64,000 nt of DNA from assembly GCA_002339015.1 (NCBI GenBank), contig DDJC01000021.1, positions 33,197-97,196 on the forward strand, given 5' to 3'. Shown in pieces: positions 54,042 to 62,100 of this stretch. How positions within the stretch are numbered: the stretch's first letter is position 1; the number at the start of each line of letters is the position of its first letter. The notes beneath the pieces were generated by a model. It was not told the origin of the DNA and made no database searches. It saw only the letters and a list, made by a program, of their open reading frames with translations. This DNA is from Burkholderiales bacterium UBA1834 (GTDB taxonomy: Bacteria; Pseudomonadota; Gammaproteobacteria; Burkholderiales; Burkholderiaceae_C). The position numbers and the translations under genes were made by a program.

Positions 54042-55961
54042 ATGTTGATGGACGCATGGTCGGGATCGCAGGGCAGCACAGGTCACCACGCCGAAGCGCG
54101 TGGCGCGGCTGCACAAGGTCATCGCGCCATGGGCGCCCACCTGAGGCTGGACCATGGCGTGGCCGGCGCGCGTTTCCGCGTGTGGGCGCCCAACGCCAGC
54201 GCGGTCAGCGTCATCGGTGATTTCAACGGGTGGCAGGGCGGCCTGCACAAGCTGCATCTGCTCAGCGACGATTCCGGCGTGTGGGACGGCTTCGTGCCCG
54301 GTGCCCATCACGGCCAGCGCTACAAGTACCGGATCGAACCGAAGCAGGGCGAGGCCTTCGACAAGGCCGACCCCTATGCCTTCCTGGCCGAGGAGCCGCC
54401 CCGCACTGGCTCCGTGCTGTGGGACCTGTCCTACGAGTGGCGCGACGGTGATTGGATGGCCCACCGCATGGCGCGCAACGCGCTGGGCGCGCCCATGTCC
54501 ATCTACGAGCTGCACGTCGGCTCCTGGCGGTCCGGCCGCGATGGCCGGCGATTCCTGGGCTATGAGGAACTGGCCGACGAGCTGATCCCCTACCTGATCG
54601 ACATGGGGTTCACGCATGTGGAACTGATGCCGCTGACCGAGCATCCCTTCTATGGGTCTTGGGGCTATCAGACCACTGGCTACTTCGCGGCCACCTCACG
54701 CTACGGCACGCCACAGCAGCTGATGCGCTTCGTGGACCGGCTGCACCAGGCCGGCATCGGCGTGATCCTGGACTGGGTGCCCTCGCACTTCCCGAACGAC
54801 GCGCACGGCCTGGCGACCTTCGATGGCACGCACCTGTACGAGCATGCCGATCCGCGCCAGGGCTTTCATCCTGAATGGAACAGCCTCATCTTCAACTATG
54901 GCCGTCACGAGGTGGCCGACTTCCTGATCGACAGCGCGCTGTTCTGGCTGGATAAGTACCACTTCGACGGGCTGCGCGTGGACGGCGTGGCCTCCATGCT
55001 TTATCTGGACTATGCCCGCAAGGCCGGCGAATGGATCCCGAACAAGCATGGCGGGCACGAGAACCTGGAAGCCGTGGCGTTCCTGCGGCGCCTGAACACC
55101 GAGGTCTATGCCCGGCACCCCGACGTGCAGATGATCGCGGAGGAATCCACCGCCTGGCCAGGCGTGAGCCGGCCAGTGGGCCACCCGGATGGCCTGGCCG
55201 GCCTGGGATTCGGCCTGAAGTGGAACCTCGGCTGGATGCATGACACACTGCGCCACTTTGCGCGCGACCCGCTGTACCGGGGCTTCCATCTGGACGACCT
55301 GAGCTTCGGCCTGGTCTACGCCTTCAGCGAAAACTTCGTGCTGTCGCTCTCGCACGACGAGGTGGTGCATGGCAAAGGTTCACTGCTGGGCCGCCAGTTT
55401 GGCGACAAGTGGCAGCGTTTCGCCAACCTGCGCACGCTGTATGGCCTGATGTGGGGCCACCCTGGCAAGAAGCTGCTGTTCATGGGCGGCGAACTGGGTG
55501 CGGAGCGTGAGTGGCACCACGAGGCCACGCTGGACTGGAACCTGCTGAAGGATCCGCTCAATGCCGGGCTGCGCCGCTGGGTGGCCGACCTCAACCGTGT
55601 CTACCGCAGCCATCCTGCGCTGTTCGAGATCGACTTCAGCGAGCAAGGCTTCCGCTGGCTGGTGCGTGACGATGCCCACCATGGCGTGGTCGCCTTCCTG
55701 CGGCAGGGCCATGACGACGCCCACCCCGTGCTGGTGGTGCTGAGCCTGACACCGGAGGTGCGCCACGGCTACCGGCTGGGGGTGCCCCTGGCGGGCCACT
55801 GGCGCGAGCTGCTCAACAGCGATGCATCGATCTACGGCGGCAGTGGCGTGGGCAACCTGGGGGGCGTGGATGCCCTGCAGGTGCCGCACCACCATCAGCC
55901 TGCCTCGCTCACCCTCACGCTGCCCCCGCTGGCGGCGCTGTTCTTCGAGGCGCCGCGATGA
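54042..55961 (+). CDS. glgB: 1,4-alpha-glucan branching enzyme GlgB
   Basis: 639 residues from ATG 54042, with AGAGG upstream. The CBM48 domain (ARFRVWAPNASAVSVIGDFNGWQGG) leads into a GH13 barrel with nucleophile Asp314 (LRVDGVASMLYLDY), acid Glu367 (MIAEESTAWPG) and SHDEVVHGK. It moves chain ends to make alpha-1,6 branches. It lacks the second N-terminal domain of the longest GlgB forms. glgC starts 57 bases later. Confidence 0.96.
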   Translation: MLMDAWSGSQGSTGHHAEARGAAAQGHRAMGAHLRLDHGVAGARFRVWAPNASAVSVIGDFNGWQGGLHKLHLLSDDSGVWDGFVPGAHHGQRYKYRIEPKQGEAFDKADPYAFLAEEPPRTGSVLWDLSYEWRDGDWMAHRMARNALGAPMSIYELHVGSWRSGRDGRRFLGYEELADELIPYLIDMGFTHVELMPLTEHPFYGSWGYQTTGYFAATSRYGTPQQLMRFVDRLHQAGIGVILDWVPSHFPNDAHGLATFDGTHLYEHADPRQGFHPEWNSLIFNYGRHEVADFLIDSALFWLDKYHFDGLRVDGVASMLYLDYARKAGEWIPNKHGGHENLEAVAFLRRLNTEVYARHPDVQMIAEESTAWPGVSRPVGHPDGLAGLGFGLKWNLGWMHDTLRHFARDPLYRGFHLDDLSFGLVYAFSENFVLSLSHDEVVHGKGSLLGRQFGDKWQRFANLRTLYGLMWGHPGKKLLFMGGELGAEREWHHEATLDWNLLKDPLNAGLRRWVADLNRVYRSHPALFEIDFSEQGFRWLVRDDAHHGVVAFLRQGHDDAHPVLVVLSLTPEVRHGYRLGVPLAGHWRELLNSDASIYGGSGVGNLGGVDALQVPHHHQPASLTLTLPPLAALFFEAPR

Positions 55962-56018
55962 ACCGCGCCGCCTGCCCCACCGACCTGACAGGGCCACGAG
56001 CCCGCACTGGAGACTGAC

Positions 56019-57233
56019 ATGATCGCAGGCAAAACCGTATTGGCCATCGTGATGGCCGGCGGAGAAGGAACCCGCCTCAGCCCCTTGACCGCCGAACGTT
56101 CCAAGCCGGCGGTGCCCTTCAACGGCCGTCACCGCATCATTGACTTCGTGATGTCCAACCTCATCAACAGCAAGATCTATTCGGTCTATCTGTTGGTGCA
56201 GTACAAATCGCAGAGCTTGATCGAGCACGTGCGACGCACTTGGGTGACGAGCCCGCTGATGCCCAACCAGTTCATCACCGTGGTGCCGCCGCAGATGCAG
56301 CGCGGCCCCGAGTGGTTCCAGGGCACGGCCGATTCGGTCTACCAGAACATGCACCTGATCCAGTCGATGAAGCCCGACTTGGTGATCGTGTTCGGTGCGG
56401 ACCACGTCTACCGCATGGATGTGCGCCAGATGATCCAGTTCCACGTGGACAACAATGCGGATGCCACGGTGGCGGCACTGCCCGTGCCCCTCAGCCAGGT
56501 GTCTTCCTTCGGCATCGTCAAGACCGATGGCAGCGGCCGCATCCGCGACTTCCAGGAAAAGCCCGCTCATGCCGAGCCCATGCCCGGCCGTGCCGATCGC
56601 GCGCTGGCCTCGATGGGCAACTACATCTTCAACACCGACCTGCTGCTGGCATCGCTGGAGAAGGCCCATGCCAATGGCCAGCACGACTTCGGCAAGCACG
56701 TGCTGCCCACCTTGACCGAGAGCCATCGCGTGATGGCCTATGACTTCGCGACCAATAAGGTGCCTGGCGTGCACGACTTCGAGGAAGCTGGCTACTGGCG
56801 TGACGTGGGCACGATCGAGGCCTACTACGAAGCCAACTTCGACACCCTGGGCGAGCAGCCGCGCTTCTCGATGCACAACGCGCTGTGGCCCATCCAGGCC
56901 AGCCCGGACCACACCGAGGCCGCCCAGCTGTACGACGCCACCATCAAGGGCGCGTCCATCGGCGCCGGCGTGCATGTGCGCCGCGCCCTGATCGAGCGCA
57001 GCCTGCTGCGCCGCAGCGTGCGTGTGGACAGCAATGCCGAGGTGGTTGGCTCCATCGTGATGGACCGCACCACCATCGGCGAAGGCGCCCGCATCCGCCG
57101 CGCCATCATCGATTCGGACAATGTGATCCCGGCGGGCATGCGCATCGGCTATGACCTCGACGCGGACCGCCAGCGCTTCCACGTGAGCGACAGCGGTATC
57201 GTCGTCATCGGCAAAGGGCAGTTGCGCGCATGA
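56019..57233 (+). CDS. glgC: Glucose-1-phosphate adenylyltransferase GlgC
   Basis: 404 residues with GGAGACTGAC before the ATG. It makes ADP-glucose, the committed step of glycogen synthesis. The nucleotidyltransferase motif GGEGTRLSPLT, FQGTADSVYQN, FGADHVYRMD, EKPAHAEPMPG and the left-handed beta-helix C-terminus are present. The enzyme is usually under allosteric control by glycolytic intermediates. Its stop overlaps treZ by four bases. A glycogen synthase gene (glgA) is not within the window. Confidence 0.97.
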   Translation: MIAGKTVLAIVMAGGEGTRLSPLTAERSKPAVPFNGRHRIIDFVMSNLINSKIYSVYLLVQYKSQSLIEHVRRTWVTSPLMPNQFITVVPPQMQRGPEWFQGTADSVYQNMHLIQSMKPDLVIVFGADHVYRMDVRQMIQFHVDNNADATVAALPVPLSQVSSFGIVKTDGSGRIRDFQEKPAHAEPMPGRADRALASMGNYIFNTDLLLASLEKAHANGQHDFGKHVLPTLTESHRVMAYDFATNKVPGVHDFEEAGYWRDVGTIEAYYEANFDTLGEQPRFSMHNALWPIQASPDHTEAAQLYDATIKGASIGAGVHVRRALIERSLLRRSVRVDSNAEVVGSIVMDRTTIGEGARIRRAIIDSDNVIPAGMRIGYDLDADRQRFHVSDSGIVVIGKGQLRA

Positions 57234-59197
57234 CGACCGCCACCCTGAGCGCTCTTGTGGGCGAGGACCTGGGCCAGGATCGCTGCCCGGCGGCACCCGA
57301 CACGCTGCCTTCCGACGTCGAGCCTATTGCGCCGGTGGTGCCCGGCCTGGGCCGCTGCCTGCACGCCATGCCTTTCGGGCCAGTGCGCATCGACCCGGAC
57401 GATACACGCTCGGGTTACGCCTTCCGCCTGTGGGCACCTTCGGCGCCCAAGGTGGATCTGGTCTTTCAACCGGCCTCCGGGGGGCGCCTGGAATTGCCCT
57501 GCGAGAAGGTGGATGACGGTTGGTGGCACGTGAAGGTGCCCCAGGCTCGCGCCGGCGACCGCTACGGCTTCGCCGTGGACACGGCGCATGGCATGCTGGA
57601 TGTGCCCGATCCCGCCTCGCGCTACAACCCCGACGGTGTGCACCAGCCCAGCCAGGTGCTGGACCCGCGCTCTTTCGATTGGGGCGAGGACATGGCCTGG
57701 CAAGGGCGCCCCTGGGCAGAGGCTGTCGTCTACGAACTGCACGTCGGCACCTTCACCCCCGAAGGCACCTATGCCGCAGCCGAGCGACGGCTGGAGCACC
57801 TGGCGGCCCTGGGCGTCACGGCCATCGAGCTGATGCCGCTGGGAGCATCGCCTGGCCAGCGCGGCTGGGGCTATGACGTGGTGCTGCCCTATGCACCTCA
57901 GCCCAGCTACGGCCACCCGAACGACCTCAAGGCCTTCATCAAGGCCGCGCATGCACGTGGCCTGATGGTGCTGCTGGACGTGGTCTACAACCATTTCGGG
58001 CCGGACGGCAACTACCTGCATGCCTATGCGCGCGAGTTCTTCAATCCCGCGCACCAGACGCCGTGGGGCGACGCGATCAACTTCGATGCGAAGCATGCCG
58101 CCACAGTACGTGACTTCTACATCCACAACGCGTTGTACTGGCTGACCGAGTACCGCTTCGACGGCCTGCGCATCGACGCGGCCCATGCGATGGCGGATGC
58201 GTCCAGCGACCATTTCCTGACCGAGCTGTCGCGCCGTGCCCGCGAGGCCACCGGCAGCCGCCAGATCCACCTGGTGCTGGAGAACAACCGCAACGAGGCC
58301 CACCACCTCGGCCACCCTGGCAAGCCGGGCCTGTTCGAGGCGCAATGGAACGATGATTTCCACCAGGCCGCCCATGTGCTGCTCACCGGCGAGACGCACG
58401 GTTACTACCGCGATTTTGCCGAGCAGCCTTTGCAGCAACTGGTACGCTGCCTGGCCGAAGGCTTTGCCTTCCAGGGCGAGGCTTCCCAGCATGACGGCGG
58501 CCCTCGTGGTGAGCCCAGCCGAGACCTGCCTGTCACCTGCTTCGTCAATTTCCTGCAGAACCATGATCAGACCGGCAATCGCGCCTTCGGCGAACGGTTG
58601 ACAGCGCTCAGCGCCCCCGCACCCCTCAAGGCGCTGGCCTGCATCCAGTTGCTGGCGCCTGGCATCCCCATGCTCTTCATGGGTGAAGAGTTCGGCACCA
58701 TGGCCCCCTTCCAGTATTTCTGCGATTTCCAGGGGGATCTGGCCCGCGCCGTGCGCGAAGGTCGCCGGCAGGAGCACGCCCAGGGTGCGGAAGGTGAGGA
58801 CGGGCCGCCTGTGCCGGACCCGAACGATCCCACCGTGTTCCGCGCGAGCACGCTCGACTGGGACGAACTGCGCGCCGCGACCCACCGCGACTGGCTGTCC
58901 TTCTACACCCAGGCCCTGGCCGTGCGCGCGCACATGGTGGTGCCGCGATTGCCGCTGATCCGCGCAGGTGCCGCCACCAGCCGATTCCTGGGGCCCCGCA
59001 CCGTCGAGGTGAGCTGGCCCACCGCGGGCGCCGGGACGCTGGTGATGCGTGCCCATCTGGATGGCGCGCCCAGCGATCCCCTGCCGCGTGTGGACGGTGC
59101 CCTGCTGTTCGGTGTCGGCGATGACCAGGTCGCGCTGCCCGGGGCGCTTGGTCCATGGTCCGTGCGCCTGCATCTGGTGGAGGAGGCGCTGCCATGA
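57230..59197 (+). CDS. treZ: Malto-oligosyltrehalose trehalohydrolase TreZ
   Basis: 655 residues. An N-terminal beta-sandwich (YAFRLWAPSAPKVDLVF) is followed by the GH13 barrel with YELHVGTFTPEGTY, GWGYDVVLPYAPQPSYG, DVVYNHFGPDGNYL, nucleophile region LRIDAAHAM, acid LVLENN and QNHDQTGNRA. It releases trehalose from maltooligosyl trehalose made by TreY, here encoded in the fused gene that follows. ATGA links it to both neighbours. An ~50-residue extension precedes the usual start. Confidence 0.95.
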   Translation: MTTATLSALVGEDLGQDRCPAAPDTLPSDVEPIAPVVPGLGRCLHAMPFGPVRIDPDDTRSGYAFRLWAPSAPKVDLVFQPASGGRLELPCEKVDDGWWHVKVPQARAGDRYGFAVDTAHGMLDVPDPASRYNPDGVHQPSQVLDPRSFDWGEDMAWQGRPWAEAVVYELHVGTFTPEGTYAAAERRLEHLAALGVTAIELMPLGASPGQRGWGYDVVLPYAPQPSYGHPNDLKAFIKAAHARGLMVLLDVVYNHFGPDGNYLHAYAREFFNPAHQTPWGDAINFDAKHAATVRDFYIHNALYWLTEYRFDGLRIDAAHAMADASSDHFLTELSRRAREATGSRQIHLVLENNRNEAHHLGHPGKPGLFEAQWNDDFHQAAHVLLTGETHGYYRDFAEQPLQQLVRCLAEGFAFQGEASQHDGGPRGEPSRDLPVTCFVNFLQNHDQTGNRAFGERLTALSAPAPLKALACIQLLAPGIPMLFMGEEFGTMAPFQYFCDFQGDLARAVREGRRQEHAQGAEGEDGPPVPDPNDPTVFRASTLDWDELRAATHRDWLSFYTQALAVRAHMVVPRLPLIRAGAATSRFLGPRTVEVSWPTAGAGTLVMRAHLDGAPSDPLPRVDGALLFGVGDDQVALPGALGPWSVRLHLVEEALP

Positions 59198-62100
59198 CAT
59201 CGCTGCTCCCCCTGTTGTGCCATCAACTCGGTATCTCACTGGACTACCAGGATGCCTGGGGCCGCGTGATGACGGTCGATGCCGCCACCTTGCGCCGCGT
59301 TTGCAAAGCCATGGGCTACCCGGCCGACGACGACGACGAAGCCAGCCGTTCGCTGAACGCCCTGCGCGAGCAGGCGGAGCATGAGATCCTGCCGCCCTCA
59401 CTGGTGGTCACGGCCTCCGTCACGCCCCTGGCCTGCGCCTTGCGCCTGCCCGCCGAACAACTTGGCCGCCCGGTGACCTGGTTCATCGCGCTGGAAGGCG
59501 GGCAGGGCCTGCAGGGCACGTCGGTGGCCACGGCGGCAGAGGTGACGCCGCCCTTCCCGGCTGAACTGCTGCGCGAAGATGGCCCACGCCTGGTGCCTGC
59601 GGTGATCGAGCTGCCGCCCGGCCTGCCTGCGGGCTATCACCGTCTCACGCTGGAGGCCGGCGACCCCCGTCAGGCCATTGCCGCCAGCAACCTGGTGGTG
59701 TGCCCACCCCGTGCGCATGAACTCGCTGGCCCCCTGGATCCGCACCCTCGTGTCTGGGGCCTGTCGGTGCAGCTCTATGCGGTGCGCAGCCGTGCCAACT
59801 GGGGCATGGGCGATTTCGGAGATCTGCGCGAGCTGGTGCAACTGGCTGCGCGGGCTGGTGCCGATTTCGTCGGCATCAACCCGCTGCACGCCTTGTTTCC
59901 GCATGCCCCCGAACAGGCTTCACCCTACAGCCCTTCGAGCCGGCAATGGACACAGGCGCTCTACCTCGATGTGGAAGACATCCATGAGTACGCCGAGTGC
60001 GACGATTGCCAGCGCCTGGTGAATTCGCCCGCCTGGCGTGCGCGTCTGCAGGCCCTGCGCGAAGCACCCATGGTGGACTACACCGGCGTGTCCGAACTGA
60101 AGTTCCAGGTGTTCGAGCTGCTGTACGCACGGTTCAGGTCACAGCACCTGGCGCGCGGCACGGCACGTGCGCGGCGATTTCGCCAGTTCCAGCGCACGCA
60201 TGGCCGCAGCCTGCGCCTGCAGGCCCTGTACGACGCGCTGCAGCGCTACTTCCACCGCAAGGATGCCGGCCTGTGGGGCTGGCCCGTGTGGCCCGACGCC
60301 TATCGTGATGTGCGCAGCAAGGCGGTGCGCGACTTTGCCAGCAGCCATGAGGCCGAGGTGGAGTTCTTCGAATACCTGCAATGGCAGGCGGAGCTTCAGC
60401 TCGAGGCCGTGCAGACCCTGGCGCGCGAACTGGGCATGCGCATCGGCCTGTACCGTGATCTGGCCATCGGCGTGAACCCTGGCGGCGCGGAGACCTGGGC
60501 CCAGCCCGCGCTGTATGCGCAAGGCGTGCAGGTGGGTGCGCCGCCCGATGAGCTCAACCCCAATGGGCAGGACTGGGGATTCTCGCCTCCCACGCCGAAT
60601 CGACTGCGTGAAGCCGGGTTCAAGCCCATGCTCGACGTGCTGCGCGCCAACATGCGCCATGCCGGTGCCCTGCGCATCGACCACGTGATGGGCCTGATGC
60701 GCCTGTTCTGGGTGGTGCCTGGCGCAGATCCCTTGCAGGGCACCTACGTGGCCAATCCCTTCGATGAGCTGCTGCGCTTGGTGTGCCTGGAAAGCCAGCG
60801 CCACCGTTGCATCGTCATCGGCGAGGATCTGGGCATCGTGCCACCGGAAGTCTCCGCGGCGATGGAACGCCACGGCCTGCTCTCCTACCGGCCCTTCTAT
60901 TTCGAGCAGCACTGGCACGAGGGCCGCTTCAAGCCCCCCGCCGAATGGCCGCGCCGCGCGATGGCCACCGTGGGCACCCACGATCTGCCCACCTTGCGCG
61001 CTTACTGGACAGGCCATGACCTGCGCCTGCGCGATGAACTGGGCGTGTACCGTGACCCGGAACTGCGCGAGGGCCACATCACCCGTCGGGGGCGCGAACG
61101 CACGGCCTTGCTGCAGGCGCTGGGCGAGCAGAACCTGCTGGCCGATGGCCTGAGCGAATCGCCAGACAGCGTGACGGACCCGGACCCACGCCTGTCCGAG
61201 GCCGTTCACCGCTACGTGGCGCGCACGCCCGCGGCGATGGTGGCCTTGCAGCTGGAAGACGTGCTGGGCGCCCAGGAACAGGTCAATGTGCCGGGAACCA
61301 GCGAGGCGCAGTACCCCAACTGGCGGCGCAAACTCACGCTGGACCTGCCGACGCTGGCGCGCGATCCGCGCTGGACCGCACTGGCCCAGGCCCTGCGGGA
61401 TGAGCGCCCGTCCCACCACCCCGCCGCCCCTCACGACGCGGCGGCCTGGGACCCCGATCTGGCCGAGATCCCCCGCGCCACCTACCGGCTCCAGCTGCAT
61501 GCCGGCCTGCGCTTCAAGGATGCGCAGGCCTTGCTGCCCTATCTGAAGCGCCTGGGCATCAGCCATGTCTACACCTCACCTTTCCTGAAGGCACGCACCG
61601 GCAGCACGCACGGCTATGACGTGGTCGACCCGCGTGAGGTGAACCCCGAGATCGGAACGCAGCAGGATTTCGAGGATTTCTGCGCCGCGCTCGATCAGCA
61701 CGAACTGCGATTGCTGGTCGACATCGTGCCCAACCACATGGGGGTGCTGCAGGCCGACAACCCGCTGTGGCGCGAGGTGCTGGAGGACGGACCCGCCTCC
61801 CGCTATGCCGGTCACTTCGACATCGACTGGGCCCATGGCGGCGACGAGCATGGTGGCCGAGTGCTGCTGCCGGTGCTGGAAGACCAGTACGGCCTGGTGC
61901 TGGAGCAGGGCAAGCTGCGCCTGAACTGGTGGCCTGAAGGCAACGCCATCGTGCTCTCCTACTACGATCATCGCTGCCCCATCGATCCCAGCGATTGGCC
62001 GCAGCTGATGGATGGGGGGCCCCACGCCAGCCTGGACCCCAAGGCCGCGCAGGAATGGCAGGCCCTGCGCCAGGGCTTCGGGGCTTTGCCGACGCGCCAG

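Noticed and set aside
55380..59401. Long antisense frames (638 and 750 codons) across glgB, glgC and treZ
   Set aside because: They are opposite to genes with complete catalytic motifs and read as His/Gln/Arg-rich nonsense. They are a result of GC-rich third positions.
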